This document shows, piece by piece, positions 9,064 through 17,898 of a DNA stretch of 64,000 nt. Both the position numbers and the translations under genes were made by a program. Each line of letters opens with the position of its first letter. Positions within the stretch are counted from its first letter, which is position 1. The stretch comes from Ligilactobacillus faecis (GTDB taxonomy: Bacteria > Bacillota > Bacilli > Lactobacillales > Lactobacillaceae), in assembly GCF_029889745.1 (NCBI RefSeq), contig NZ_CP123639.1:2089501-2153500 (forward strand), read 5' to 3'. The notes below the pieces were generated by a model. It did not search any database and was not told the origin of the DNA. It saw nothing but the letters and a program-made list of their open reading frames with translations.

Positions 9064-10368
9064 CTACTCTACAAATTCAAACGTAAAGCTACCGATCCGC
9101 ACTAGATCACCATTTTGAGCTCCTTTAGCTCGTAAAGCATCATCGACGCCCATACCACGCAATTGACGAGCAAAGCGCATCATACTTTCTTCATGATCTA
9201 AGTTTGTCATCTTGAATAACTTCTCTAATTTAGCACCCGACAAGACCCAAGTCGTATCTGGATCACGTGTGATCCCAAAGGCTTTTTCTTCTGGCTCTTC
9301 AAACTCATAAACTTTAGCTTCATTCATCTTCTTAGCTGCTACAGTTTCAAAGGCTGGGGTCTCTTCTAATAGCTTAGCCGTTTTTTGTAGCAATTCTTCT
9401 AAGCCTTGATGCGTTACAGAAGAGATCGCTAGGATCTCAGGTCGTTTTGGTAAAGTTGTGTCTGCTTCCAATTTTTCAGCAAAACGGGCTAAATTATCTG
9501 CCGCTTCAGGCATATCCATTTTAGAAGCAACAATGATCTGTGGTCGCTTCAGCAGATCTGGATCGTATTCAGCTAATTCAGCATTGATCTTTTGGTAATC
9601 TTCAAAAGGATCACGACCTTCTGTCCCAGACATATCGATCAAATGCAAGATCACACGTGTACGTTCAACATGGCGCAAAAATTGGATCCCTAAGCCAACA
9701 CCTTGGGAAGCACCTTCGATCAAACCTGGTAGATCAGCCATCACAAAATCTTTGCCACTATCTAAACGGACCATACCTAGATTTGGCACAAGCGTTGTAA
9801 AGTGGTAATCAGCGATCTTCGGCTTAGCACTTGTAACAACAGAAAGTAATGTTGATTTTCCGACAGATGGAAAACCAACTAAACCAACATCAGCCAAAAC
9901 CTTTAACTCTAGACGTAATGTCCTTTCGATCCCTGGTTCACCATTTTCAGCGATCTCAGGGGCTGGATTTTTAGCTGAAGCAAAGTGGATATTACCACGA
10001 CCACCGCGACCACCTTTAGCTACAACTAATTCATCTCCATCTTTGATAAGATCGCCTAAAACTTCACCAGTTTCATCATCAGTAACTGTCGTACCTTCTG
10101 GAACTGAGATATAGAGGTCTTTTGCTCCACGACCATACATGCCTTTTGTCATTCCATTTTGTCCAGGCATAGCTTTAAAAGTCCGATGATAACGAAAATC
10201 CATCAAAGTTCGCAGGCCTTCATCAACTTTTAAGATCACGCTACCTCCTTTACCACCATCACCACCAGCAGGTCCACCGTTAGGCACATATTTCTCACGA
10301 CGGAAAGCAACAGCCCCGTCGCCCCCTTTGCCGGCTTTAACTTGAATCTTAACCTGATCTACAAACAT
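9064..10368 (-). CDS. obgE: GTPase ObgE/CgtA
   Basis: Obg is an essential GTPase of late 50S assembly and stress signalling. The glycine-rich Obg fold occupies about residues 1-158 ([22 protein letters not shown]). The G domain has GFPSVGKST (G1), the switch region DLPGLIEGA (G3) and the G4-like SKMDMP, and an OCT domain is present at the C terminus. The ATG at 10368 is preferred because AGAAGGG lies 8 nt upstream; an in-frame GTG three codons earlier is inside the ribosome binding site. The length of 434 residues is normal. Confidence 0.96.
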   Translation of the reverse strand: MFVDQVKIQVKAGKGGDGAVAFRREKYVPNGGPAGGDGGKGGSVILKVDEGLRTLMDFRYHRTFKAMPGQNGMTKGMYGRGAKDLYISVPEGTTVTDDETGEVLGDLIKDGDELVVAKGGRGGRGNIHFASAKNPAPEIAENGEPGIERTLRLELKVLADVGLVGFPSVGKSTLLSVVTSAKPKIADYHFTTLVPNLGMVRLDSGKDFVMADLPGLIEGASQGVGLGIQFLRHVERTRVILHLIDMSGTEGRDPFEDYQKINAELAEYDPDLLKRPQIIVASKMDMPEAADNLARFAEKLEADTTLPKRPEILAISSVTHQGLEELLQKTAKLLEETPAFETVAAKKMNEAKVYEFEEPEEKAFGITRDPDTTWVLSGAKLEKLFKMTNLDHEESMMRFARQLRGMGVDDALRAKGAQNGDLVRIGSFTFEFVE

Positions 10369-10495
10369 TTTTTTCACCCTTCTAAATCTAGCTTCTACAT
10401 AAAAATCTTATTTTCAGATCACCATCGTCAGCTATAATAATAGCACTAAGCTTCAATATAACAGTTTTTTTAGACTTGGTCAAAATATTTATTCA

Positions 10496-12301
10496 TTACA
10501 TTTTATTTTTATTCTTTGAGTCTTTTTCCGTTGGATTCAAACTCAATTTGATCGTTTGAGCAACTTTTTTAGAGATACCTAGAGCCTGCAGTTCTTCTAA
10601 ACTAGCTTGTGCAACTTTCTTTAATGAACCATATTGGCGCAAAAGCTTGATCCGCGTCTTAGGTCCGACACCTGGGATCCGTTCCAAACGCGAAGATAGC
10701 GAATTTTTCGAGCGCACTTGGCGGTGAAACGCGATCGCAAAACGATGGACTTCATCTTGGATCCGCTGTAAAAGATAAAAGCCTTCACTTTTAGGATCTA
10801 AACCAAGCTTATGCCCATCTGCGCGCAAAAGATCAGCCGTCTTATGGTGATCATTTTTGACCATCCCAGCAACTGGGATCGCTAACCCCAATTGATTTTC
10901 TAAAACATCTTTAGCTGCTTCAACTTGGATCTCGCCCCCATCCATCAAGATCAGATCGGGTAAAGGTCGGTTTTCTTTTGCTAAACGACTATAACGACGA
11001 TAAATAACTTCACGCGTGCTTGCTGCTTCATCGGCATGATCGACGGTTTGCAATTTATATTTGCGGTATTCCTTTTTTTCTGGACGTCCATCGATAAAAC
11101 AGACCATCGCCGAAACAAGATCACTACCTTGGATGTGAGAATGATCAAAAGCTTCGATCCGATGTCCCAAAGGCAAGCCTAACGCATCTGTGAGCTCTTT
11201 CATCGCTCCGGTTGTTTTCCGATCATCTAATTCGAGTAAACGGAATTTTTCTTCTAAGATAAGTTGTGCATTTTTAGTAGCCAATTCCAGCAATTCTTTT
11301 TTAGGGCCACGTTTTGGTGTTTTGATCGGGACTCCTAAGATCTCACTTAAGATCTCTTTATCTAATTTAGCCGGAACTAAGATCTCTTTTGGTAACAGCC
11401 GATTTTTTTGGTTATAAAATTGAAGAATAAACGAAGCTAATTCTGCTTCAGGCGTATCGATACATGGGAAAAGCCGCTTCTCGCGCTTGATCAAGCGTGC
11501 TTGGCGGATAAAGAAGACTTGGATCGAGATCCAGCCTTTATCCATGTAAAAACTAAAGAGATCACGTGGCGTATTATCATTTGAAATGATCTTTTGTCGC
11601 TCAACTGTCATCTCAACGTAACGGATCTGATCTCGTAATTCACCCGCTCGTTCATACTCCATATTTTCTGCTGCTTGTTGCATTTTATGCGTGAGCTCTT
11701 TTTTGATCCCTTTTACATTTCCATTTAAAAATGATTTGATCTTTTTGATATTTTTAGCATATTCTTCTGGAGGTACTTCTTTGAAACAAGCACCTAAGCA
11801 CTGTCCCATATGATAATAAAGACATGGTCGTTTTTGATAACCGTGACACCGCCTCAACGGATAAACTTTTTGTAAAAGTTGCAGTGTCTCTTGGGCTGCA
11901 TAAACATTGGGATACGGGCCAAAATAATAGCCCCCATCTTTTTTGACTTGACTTTCGATCTTTAACACAGGATCTTTTTCATTTGTGATCTTGATATATG
12001 GATACCCAGTCCCCCGTTTTAATTTGATATTATAATGAGGCTTATGTTTTTGGATCAAAGTGATCTCAAGTAAGAACGCTTCTTTGTCAGTCGATGTTAC
12101 GATCGTTTCAAAGTCATAGATCTCAGAAACAAGCTTTGCTGTCTTACCTTCATGTGAACTCTTGAAATAAGAGCGCACTCGATTTTTCAAGTTTTTAGCT
12201 TTACCAACATAGATGATCTTACTATTGATATCTTTCATCAAATAGCAACCGGGAAGATCTGGTAGAAGTTTCAATTTTTTTTCGATATGTTCTGAAGCCA
12301 C
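10496..12301 (-). CDS. uvrC: Excinuclease ABC subunit C
   Basis: UvrC makes both incisions in nucleotide excision repair with UvrAB. Domains in order are GIY-YIG nuclease (GCYLMKDINSKIIYVGKAKNL), a UVR/UvrB-binding helix pair (ENMEYERAGELRDQI), an RNase-H-like UvrC domain with EAFDHSHIQG and LILMDGGEIQ, and C-terminal helix-hairpin-helix motifs (IPGVGPKTRIKLLRQYG). The GTG at 12301 is chosen because GGAAGGG is correctly spaced. It gives 601 residues, whereas the longer frame would run into promoter-like DNA. A TATAAT -10 lies about 40 nt upstream, and the IS1182-family element sits just beyond it. Confidence 0.95.
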   Translation of the reverse strand: MASEHIEKKLKLLPDLPGCYLMKDINSKIIYVGKAKNLKNRVRSYFKSSHEGKTAKLVSEIYDFETIVTSTDKEAFLLEITLIQKHKPHYNIKLKRGTGYPYIKITNEKDPVLKIESQVKKDGGYYFGPYPNVYAAQETLQLLQKVYPLRRCHGYQKRPCLYYHMGQCLGACFKEVPPEEYAKNIKKIKSFLNGNVKGIKKELTHKMQQAAENMEYERAGELRDQIRYVEMTVERQKIISNDNTPRDLFSFYMDKGWISIQVFFIRQARLIKREKRLFPCIDTPEAELASFILQFYNQKNRLLPKEILVPAKLDKEILSEILGVPIKTPKRGPKKELLELATKNAQLILEEKFRLLELDDRKTTGAMKELTDALGLPLGHRIEAFDHSHIQGSDLVSAMVCFIDGRPEKKEYRKYKLQTVDHADEAASTREVIYRRYSRLAKENRPLPDLILMDGGEIQVEAAKDVLENQLGLAIPVAGMVKNDHHKTADLLRADGHKLGLDPKSEGFYLLQRIQDEVHRFAIAFHRQVRSKNSLSSRLERIPGVGPKTRIKLLRQYGSLKKVAQASLEELQALGISKKVAQTIKLSLNPTEKDSKNKNKM

Positions 12302-12370
12302 GTGCGTATCCCTTCCTCTAAAATATCCTAACTTGATTATACCGCAAAATACTGAGCTACTCATGAAAAA

Positions 12371-12399
12371 AAACGTTTGCCTGGAATAGACAAACGTTT
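12371..12399. repeat. 29-bp target duplication (left) = complete terminator hairpin
   Basis: Arms AAACGTTTG and CAAACGTTT enclose the loop CCTGGAATAGA. The same 29 bases occur at 13918-13946 on the other side of the IS1182-family copy. Before insertion this was the single terminator downstream of the minus-strand glnQ gene. Both copies keep a stem followed by a T run. Confidence 0.92.
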
Positions 12400-12410
12400 C
12401 AGAACGTAGA

Positions 12411-12446
12411 CAAACTCTATTCAAATCGGATAGAGTTTGTTTTTTT
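12411..12446 (+). terminator. Inward-facing terminator at left end of IS copy 1
   Basis: CAAACTCTAT and ATAGAGTTTG form a perfect 10-bp stem with a 9-nt loop, followed by seven T on the plus strand. It would stop transcription entering the element from the left, antisense to the transposase. Confidence 0.75.
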
Positions 12447-13236
12447 ATGTATTTTTATAACTATATACTTTGAAATATACGAATATAACAGGGTTTTTCC
12501 CCAGTATTTTTACCAATTTTTTTAGATTTAGGCACGCAAATATCAACCCAACTTTAGCTAGAATTTTATCAATTCCTACTTCTCGGGCGTATCTCAAGTT
12601 GTGATATTCTTTTGCCGAACCAAAATTTCTTTCGATCGTCTCCTTTCGCGCTTCATACTTTAATTTTGAGCCAGTTTGATGCCTGATATCCTCACATTTT
12701 TCCATACTATCTTGCCAAACATGACGAGCGATAACTCTTTGATGATTTTTACTTTGTGTACATTTGTGCAGTAAAGGACATTTTTCACAGATTGTAGGAT
12801 CACTTTTATATTCACGATAACCACTTCGATTAGTTGTGGAGTACATTAAGATTTGATCGCCAGGACATAAATAACAATCATAATATTCATCATAAACAAA
12901 ATCTTTGGGTCTAAGCGTACCAACTTTGCCCCTTGGGCGTTTATAAGGAAGAATGGGAATTATGCCTTGAGATAGTAAAAAGTGTGCGATCGTGGGTGTT
13001 TTATAGCCAGAATCAGCGATAATATATTGTGGGTCGTACTTCCGTACTTTTTCAAATATTTCAGGAAAAAGTTGCGTATCATGGATATTTCCCGCACCGA
13101 CCACATAAGCTAAGAGCCACCCATTTTTATCACAGGCAGCTTGAACGTTATAGGCAAAAACCTGTTTGTGTTCACCCTTATGAAACCATCCACTATCAGG
13201 ATCAGTTTTAGATATTTTTACTTGTCTAGTTTTTTT
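12445..13236 (-). CDS. IS1182-family transposase, C-terminal half (frame -1), copy 1
   Basis: This frame opens within the A9 run at 13230-13238 and encodes the second half of the DDE transposase, through ISKTDPDSGWFHKGEHKQ, the second catalytic Asp in IIADSGYKTP and the Glu-bearing segment RKETIERNFGSAKEY. It lacks its own convincing start and ribosome binding site at the junction. It is therefore most likely translated only as part of a fusion with the upstream half after -1 slippage. Alone it lacks the first catalytic Asp. Confidence 0.85.
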   Translation of the reverse strand, partial: KKTRQVKISKTDPDSGWFHKGEHKQVFAYNVQAACDKNGWLLAYVVGAGNIHDTQLFPEIFEKVRKYDPQYIIADSGYKTPTIAHFLLSQGIIPILPYKRPRGKVGTLRPKDFVYDEYYDCYLCPGDQILMYSTTNRSGYREYKSDPTICEKCPLLHKCTQSKNHQRVIARHVWQDSMEKCEDIRHQTGSKLKYEARKETIERNFGSAKEYHNLRYAREVGIDKILAKVGLIFACLNLKKLVKILGKNPVIFVYFKVYSYKNT

Positions 13237-13832
13237 TTAGGTTTTTCTTCTTTTAAGGGTTTCTTTTGATGTTTAGCTCTATCTACATTTATTTCTTTTT
13301 CGAGATCTTCACTCATAAATTTTGACTTAGTTTCAATAACTTCAGTAGTATATTTACGGCTGTTAGCAGCAGCTTTCAAATGAGTTCCATCAATAAAGAT
13401 ATCAGTTGTGTCGATAAGATCATTTTCTAAACAGAGTTTCAAAATATGAGCAAAAATAGCTTCTATTACATGGCTTTCAGCAAATCTTCTTTTATAATTT
13501 TTACCGTAGGTAGAGAAATGAGGAACAGGATCATTTAAACCTAGTCCTAGAAACCATCGATAAGCGACATTAACTTGAATTTCTTTGATCGTTTGACGCA
13601 TAGAACGAATACCAAATAGATTTTGGATCAAAGGAATCTTTATGAGTAGTACAGGGTCAAGACTAGGACGACCATTATTTTTACAATAGGAATCTTCGAC
13701 AAGATCATAAATAAAAGAGAAATCAATAATTTGATCAATTTTACGGAGTAAATGATCTTTTGGGACCAAATCATCTAGAGAAGTACGAGCATATTCACAG
13801 CGTTTGAGATTGGGATCACTTTTGTGAAGCAT
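13218..13832 (-). CDS. IS1182-family transposase, N-terminal half (frame 0), copy 1
   Basis: The start ATG at 13832 has GGAGG 8 nt upstream. The half contains the DUF772-like N-terminal region (NGRPSLDPVLLIKIPLIQNL) and the first catalytic Asp of the DDE triad (DIFIDGTHLKAAAN). A lysine-rich tail then ends at TAA just after AAA AAA AAA. The other two catalytic residues lie in the next frame, so this 204-residue product cannot be catalytic. It could be an inhibitor or simply the unshifted by-product. The same split is present in the other copy. Confidence 0.85.
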   Translation of the reverse strand: MLHKSDPNLKRCEYARTSLDDLVPKDHLLRKIDQIIDFSFIYDLVEDSYCKNNGRPSLDPVLLIKIPLIQNLFGIRSMRQTIKEIQVNVAYRWFLGLGLNDPVPHFSTYGKNYKRRFAESHVIEAIFAHILKLCLENDLIDTTDIFIDGTHLKAAANSRKYTTEVIETKSKFMSEDLEKEINVDRAKHQKKPLKEEKPKKKLDK

Positions 13833-13868
13833 AATGAGCACCTCCGTAACCGTTTTCTTTAATTATAC

Positions 13869-13902
13869 AAAAAAAAGTCACCAGAGCACATACTCTGATG
13901 AC
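13869..13902 (-). terminator. Inward-facing terminator at right end of IS copy 1
   Basis: Read on the minus strand, GTCATCAGAG and CTCTGGTGAC form a 10-bp stem with one mismatch, followed by eight T. It lies between the right end and the transposase start, so outside transcription from that side would stop before the gene. A TATAAT directly follows and may be the transposase -10. Confidence 0.75.
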
Positions 13903-13917
13903 TTAGTCTACATTCTG

Positions 13918-13946
13918 AAACGTTTGCCTGGAATAGACAAACGTTT
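13918..13946. repeat. 29-bp target duplication (right) = complete terminator hairpin
   Basis: This is an exact copy of 12371-12399. It is still followed on the minus strand by its own fold and on the plus strand by seven T. It now serves as the terminator nearest to glnQ. Confidence 0.92.
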
Positions 13947-13950
13947 TTTT

Positions 13951-14685
13951 CTATAAAACCTTGGCTAAAAAATCTTTAGCCCGTTCAGTTTTAGGATGTT
14001 CAAAGATCTCTTCTGGCGTCCCGATCTCTTGAACATATCCATCAGCCATAAACCAAACTTCATCAGCCACTTCACGGGCAAAGCCCATTTCATGGGTAAC
14101 AACGACCATCGTCATTCCTGAATCAGCTAGATCTTGCATAACCTTTAAAACTTCTCCGACCATTTCTGGATCAAGCGCTGAAGTCGGTTCGTCAAACAAG
14201 ATCACTTCTGGATCCATCGCTAACGCCCGTGCGATCGCGACCCGTTGTTTTTGTCCTCCTGAAAGGCTCTCTGGATATTGGTCTGCTTTATCCAACAATC
14301 CCACTTTTTCCAAAAGCTCTTCACCACGTTTTTTAGCTTGCGCTTCTGGCACGTTTTTTACTTTCATCGGGGCTAATTTGATATTTTCAAGCACACTCAT
14401 ATTAGGAAAGAGATTGAACCCTTGAAAGACCATTCCCATTTTTTCGCGTAAAACATTCAGTTCTTTTTCTGAGATATCTGTCAGATCTTTACCTTCAAAT
14501 AAAATTTTCCCAGCTGTTGGTCGTTCTAAAACATTTAAACAGCGTAAAAAAGTACTCTTTCCTGAACCAGATGGGCCGATCACACAGATCACTTGCCCTT
14601 TCTTGACTGTTTCCGTGATATCTTTTAAAACTTCATTTTCACCATATTTTTTCTGCAAGTTTTTGATCTCGATCATATTATCCAT
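13951..14685 (-). CDS. glnQ: Polar amino acid ABC transporter ATP-binding protein (GlnQ-like)
   Basis: This cytoplasmic ATPase powers amino-acid import with the fused binding protein-permease encoded upstream. It shows Walker [10 protein letters not shown] near residue 36, the Q-loop in [16 protein letters not shown], the signature [15 protein letters not shown] near 142 and Walker [13 protein letters not shown] near 163. At 244 residues it is normal for the PAAT family. The start overlaps the permease gene by 8 nt and GGAAG precedes it. Glutamine or a related polar amino acid is the likely substrate, inferred from family only. Confidence 0.93.
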   Translation of the reverse strand: MDNMIEIKNLQKKYGENEVLKDITETVKKGQVICVIGPSGSGKSTFLRCLNVLERPTAGKILFEGKDLTDISEKELNVLREKMGMVFQGFNLFPNMSVLENIKLAPMKVKNVPEAQAKKRGEELLEKVGLLDKADQYPESLSGGQKQRVAIARALAMDPEVILFDEPTSALDPEMVGEVLKVMQDLADSGMTMVVVTHEMGFAREVADEVWFMADGYVQEIGTPEEIFEHPKTERAKDFLAKVL

Positions 14686-16150
14686 GGTTCAACTTCCTTT
14701 CAAAGACGTTAAGTAGCTTCGAGAGACTAAAGGTCATGACAAAGTAGATCACCATTGCAACAAAAAGCGGTAAGACCCCTTTATAAGTTGAGGATTGAAC
14801 TAATTGGGTCTGATACATCAGATCACCGACCCCGATGATCGAAACGATCGAGCTTTCTTTGATCAATGTCACAAACTCATTTCCTAGAGCCGGCCAAATA
14901 TTTTTAAGCGCTTGTGGGATGATCACATAACGGTAAGTATCTTTTTGGTCCATTCCAAGCGATCTAGCTGCCTCAGTTTGCCCAACGGGGATCGATTCGA
15001 TCCCTGAACGAATAACTTCAGCGATATAAGCTGCCGAGTTCAAAGAAGTTGCAATGATCCCAGCTATAAGCGCTGGAAGCGATTGGATCAAAGCACCGAT
15101 CCCAAAGTAAACAAACATCACTTGGACCATCAAAGGTGTCCCTCTGACAAATTCAATATAGCAAACAGCTAAACTATGCATCACCTTACTATTTGAAAGA
15201 CGCATCAATGAAAGTAAGATCCCTAAAATAAACCCGAAGAAAACAGCTGCGACTGTGATGATCAAAGTATATTCGATCCCTTTAGCAAAATAAGTCCAAT
15301 AACTTAAAACCGTATTGTTTTTAGTTGAAGTCTCCATATATTTAGCGGCTTCAGGTACGTATTTAGTATCGATCAAGTTCTCAGCTTTGATCTGATCCAA
15401 CGTTTTGTTGGCTGCTGCTACTAACGCTGGTGAATTTTTAGCAAAGGCGATCGCTGAACCAGTTTGGCTCGTATCGCTCACAAAACCTGGATCGATCGCG
15501 ACAACTTGACTATTATTAGCTGCGTAAGCTTTAGCTGTTGGTTCTTCCATCGCCACCCCAGTTACTTTACCTGATTGAAGCGCGATCACTAAGTTATTTA
15601 ATTTTGAAAGACCTTTGATCTCTGAACCAGGCAATTGTTCTTTAACTAAACTGTACTGTAATGAACCTGTCTGAGCTCCGATCGGTTGACCTTTAAAATC
15701 TGCTAATTTTCTATATTTTGTCACATCTTTTTTATTGATCAACATATATTGCTTACCAGTATAGTAAACATCTGAAAAATCAACGCTTGCTTTTCGTTCT
15801 GGCGTTGGATTCATCGCAGAGATAATTGCATCGATCTTGTGCGTTTCTAACGCGACCAATAAAGAATCAAAAGCCATATTTTTGATCTCAAGTTTGACAC
15901 CTAAGTCTTTGGCTAGCTTTTTAGCGATCTCAATATCGATCCCCACGTATTTTGTCTTATCGCCTTCTTTGACGGTAAATTCATACGGTGGATAATCAGC
16001 ACTTGTTCCAACCACTAATTTCCCGCTTTTTTTGATCTGCTCTAATGAAGCATCAGTTTGATCAGCGTGGATCTGGGTCGGTAAGAGTGGTACGAAAACA
16101 GCTAACAACATGACGACTAGTAATAGCATTTTTTTAGCTTTATTCATCAC
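14678..16150 (-). CDS. glnP: Fused amino acid ABC transporter substrate-binding protein and permease (GlnH-GlnP type)
   Basis: The 490-residue protein begins with a signal peptide ([24 protein letters not shown]). A class 3 solute-binding domain follows at about residues 35-265 ([16 protein letters not shown]), then a HisM-type permease with the EAA loop [23 protein letters not shown] near 400. The fusion tethers the receptor to the channel, as in lactic acid bacterial GlnP, though here with one binding domain rather than two. AAAGGGG precedes GTG 16150, with ATG 16147 as an alternative. It is co-transcribed with glnQ. Confidence 0.92.
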   Translation of the reverse strand: MMNKAKKMLLLVVMLLAVFVPLLPTQIHADQTDASLEQIKKSGKLVVGTSADYPPYEFTVKEGDKTKYVGIDIEIAKKLAKDLGVKLEIKNMAFDSLLVALETHKIDAIISAMNPTPERKASVDFSDVYYTGKQYMLINKKDVTKYRKLADFKGQPIGAQTGSLQYSLVKEQLPGSEIKGLSKLNNLVIALQSGKVTGVAMEEPTAKAYAANNSQVVAIDPGFVSDTSQTGSAIAFAKNSPALVAAANKTLDQIKAENLIDTKYVPEAAKYMETSTKNNTVLSYWTYFAKGIEYTLIITVAAVFFGFILGILLSLMRLSNSKVMHSLAVCYIEFVRGTPLMVQVMFVYFGIGALIQSLPALIAGIIATSLNSAAYIAEVIRSGIESIPVGQTEAARSLGMDQKDTYRYVIIPQALKNIWPALGNEFVTLIKESSIVSIIGVGDLMYQTQLVQSSTYKGVLPLFVAMVIYFVMTFSLSKLLNVFERKLNHG

Positions 16151-16183
16151 TTTAAAACCCCTTTTATTTTTTGATTTATTGGT

Positions 16184-16212
16184 ATTATACCCCCATAAGA
16201 TTATTTATGCAA
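16184..16212 (-). promoter_or_regulatory. Sigma-A promoter of the glnPQ operon
   Basis: TTGCAT (16207-16212) and a perfect TATAAT (16184-16189) are separated by 17 nt on the minus strand, about 34 nt upstream of the start codon. Confidence 0.75.
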
Positions 16213-16262
16213 TAAAATCACAATAAAATTTATTTTTATACATAAATTAAACATTTATTCAT

Positions 16263-16291
16263 TTGAAAAAAAGTACGCGACCTGTTATTCT
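16263..16291 (+). promoter_or_regulatory. Sigma-A promoter of the small plus-strand gene
   Basis: TTGAAA (16263-16268), a 17-nt spacer and TATTCT (16286-16291) lie about 30 nt before the ATG at 16323. Together with the glnP promoter it makes a divergent promoter region. Confidence 0.6.
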
Positions 16292-16322
16292 AGAGACAAA
16301 TCGAGCTAAAGGAGTTTTTTAC

Positions 16323-16460
16323 ATGGGCTTAAAAGTCAACCAACAAAATAGTTTAGAAGATCTCTTCAATAAATTTGCGATCGAACCCCAAAAAAAGAGC
16401 AAAGATGAAGAAAAAGAGAGTCGTGATCCTAAGAAAGAAGATAAAACAAAGAAAAAATAA
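16323..16460 (+). CDS. Small charged protein, similar to SPJ_0845-type proteins
   Basis: This 45-residue protein begins MGLKVNQQNSLEDLFNKFAI and ends in a lysine/glutamate-rich tail. The ATG at 16323 follows AAAGGAG at good spacing; an upstream in-frame extension overlaps the promoter and is rejected. The N-terminal pattern resembles the short SPJ_0845 family of streptococci and lactobacilli, whose function is unknown. This is recalled from memory and not verified. It is followed by its own terminator. Confidence 0.65.
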   Translation: MGLKVNQQNSLEDLFNKFAIEPQKKSKDEEKESRDPKKEDKTKKK

Positions 16461-16480
16461 CAGCGACTGGAAAAATCGCA

Positions 16481-16528
16481 AAAACGCTAAGAAGTACTTT
16501 TAAAAAAGTTTACTTCCTAGCGTTTTTT
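16481..16528. terminator. Terminator after the small charged protein gene
   Basis: AACGCTA/TAGCGTT plus GAAGTA/TACTTC form an interrupted stem followed by six T. The 3' flank TTTTTAGTATCGATAGTTATTT resembles the flank of the terminator at 28814-28862. Confidence 0.75.
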
Positions 16529-16579
16529 AGTATCGATAGTTATTTGCTTTTTACTTAGTGACCAAGTCTTGGCTAGTTT

Positions 16580-16879
16580 TTATGCATTTGGTGTAAAACC
16601 ATTGGGATAACGCTGATTGAGCGTTTCGATATTTTTTTCTGCCACTTCATCAAAAGGAATATCTGCCCACTGTGCGATCTGAGAAAGATACCATAAAACA
16701 TCACCCATTTCATCGATCAATTTATCTCGGTCAAGATCTTTACCTTTGAACGTATAATCTTTGACCAAATCGATCAATTGTCCACTTTCGCCTGCTAGAC
16801 CTAAGGCACAGTTTGTCAAAACTTGTTCGTTACCATATAATGTGCGGTTAGCCGCTACTTGATATTCATTAAACTCCAT
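16580..16879 (-). CDS. MazG-like nucleotide pyrophosphohydrolase
   Basis: This 99-residue all-alpha protein is of the MazG/dUTPase-like superfamily, which hydrolyses (d)NTPs to monophosphates. The metal-binding pattern is visible in GLAGESGQLIDLV near residue 28 and DEMGDVLWYLSQIA near 56. The length fits a single-domain MazG-like enzyme. It lies 13 nt after ysxC on the same strand and is probably co-transcribed with it. Substrate preference is not predictable. Confidence 0.85.
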   Translation of the reverse strand: MEFNEYQVAANRTLYGNEQVLTNCALGLAGESGQLIDLVKDYTFKGKDLDRDKLIDEMGDVLWYLSQIAQWADIPFDEVAEKNIETLNQRYPNGFTPNA

Positions 16880-16892
16880 TCGAGCTTGCCCC

Positions 16893-17477
16893 CTAATCTG
16901 TATGTTGTTCGATCCAATCCCAGATCTTTTCTTTACCTTGTTTTGTCACTGCGGAAAATAAAATCAGTTGATCTTCTTTATGCAGATCTAGCTTGCGTCT
17001 GATCGTGCTTTCGCTTTTATTCCACTTGCCACGTGCGATCTTATCGACTTTTGTCCCCACGACTAAGATCGGGAGCTCATAGTAATGTAAAAATTCGATC
17101 ATCTGTTTATCCAGTTCTGTTGGTTCATGTCGTGCGTCGACAAGTGAGATCACCCCGCGCAGTGGTTTGCGTGTTTCAAAGTAAGTTTCGATCATCTTAC
17201 CCCATTTTTCACGATCTTTCTTAGATACTTTAGCATAGCCATATCCAGGAACGTCAACAAAATATAACTCATCTTCGATATTATAAAAATTAAGTGTTTG
17301 CGTTTTTCCCGGTTGACTTGACGTGCGCGCATAATTTTTTCGATTGATCAAAGTATTGATCAAAGAAGATTTGCCCACATTTGAGCGTCCAGAAAGTGCG
17401 ATCTCAGGATAACCTTGCTCAGGATACTGTTCTGGCCTAACTGCACTGATCGTTAATTCGACATTATGTACGTCCAT
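16893..17477 (-). CDS. ysxC: Ribosome biogenesis GTPase YsxC/EngB
   Basis: This essential GTPase takes part in 50S subunit assembly. G1 is [11 protein letters not shown]3 is DVPGYGYAK and G4 is GTKVDK, in normal order. The start is placed at ATG 17477 ([20 protein letters not shown]), giving 194 residues, the usual length. A GGGGG stretch about 9 nt upstream may act as ribosome binding site. The longer in-frame extension to 17504 is not family-like. Confidence 0.93.
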   Translation of the reverse strand: MDVHNVELTISAVRPEQYPEQGYPEIALSGRSNVGKSSLINTLINRKNYARTSSQPGKTQTLNFYNIEDELYFVDVPGYGYAKVSKKDREKWGKMIETYFETRKPLRGVISLVDARHEPTELDKQMIEFLHYYELPILVVGTKVDKIARGKWNKSESTIRRKLDLHKEDQLILFSAVTKQGKEKIWDWIEQHTD

Positions 17478-17551
17478 CTGATTGACCCCCGTAAAGTAAT
17501 TCATGTTTCATTCTATCATAGATCTTTAACAAATAAGCAAGAATTGTATTT

Positions 17552-17595
17552 AAAAAAAAGAAACACCCCAGAACGTTAAAGTTTGGGCGTGCTTC
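17552..17595 (-). terminator. Terminator downstream of rpmF
   Basis: On the minus strand GAAGCACGCCC pairs with GGGGTGTTTC (one bulged G), followed by eight T. It separates the yceD-rpmF unit from ysxC. Confidence 0.8.
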
Positions 17596-17644
17596 AGTGA
17601 TAAAAACAGCTAGGGCCATGGTCCCTATTCGTTTTTATATAAAA

Positions 17645-17821
17645 TTATTTTGTTTTCACAACTTCTTTGTCACCGTAAAAACCACAAGCTGGGCATACGT
17701 GGTGTGATTTTCTTAATTCACCACAGTTAGGGCATGCGCTCATGCCAGGGACTGACAATTTGTAGTGTGTACGACGTAATCTTTTACGTGTTTTAGATGT
17801 TTTACGTGCTGGTACAGCCAT
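17645..17821 (-). CDS. rpmF: 50S ribosomal protein L32
   Basis: This 58-residue L32 begins [21 protein letters not shown]. It has a zinc ribbon of two cysteine pairs, CPNCGEL and CPACGFYG, so it is the zinc-binding form of the protein. It is too short for long-ORF calls. AGGAGG lies upstream of the ATG at 17821. It follows yceD on the same strand, the standard yceD-rpmF pairing, and ends at a strong terminator. Confidence 0.97.
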   Translation of the reverse strand: MAVPARKTSKTRKRLRRTHYKLSVPGMSACPNCGELRKSHHVCPACGFYGDKEVVKTK

Positions 17822-17898
17822 CGAGAAACACCTCCTTTAAAATTTTAAGAATCTCCAACAAAAAGAATTGTACTGGTTATTGGCCACTTTTGCAACTA

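Larger units (their letters stand above)
12400..13917 (-). mobile_element. IS1182-family insertion sequence, copy 1 (1518 bp)
   Basis: The element is bounded by imperfect terminal repeats, CAGAACGTAGACAAACTC at the left and CAGAATGTAGACTAAGTC at the right end read inward, matching in most of about 18 positions. It carries one transposase gene on the minus strand, split at an A9 run. Each end has a short inward-facing terminator. The flanks are a 29-bp duplication of a host terminator hairpin. A second copy with the same transposase translation and matching termini lies exactly 22854 bases downstream at 35254-36771, suggesting recent movement. Family assignment comes from the transposase architecture (DUF772-like N terminus, DDE domain). 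Confidence 0.93.

Noticed and set aside
13029-13211. Plus-strand frame inside the IS1182-family element
   Set aside because: It is antisense to the transposase, has no ribosome binding site and is a shadow of the minus-strand gene.
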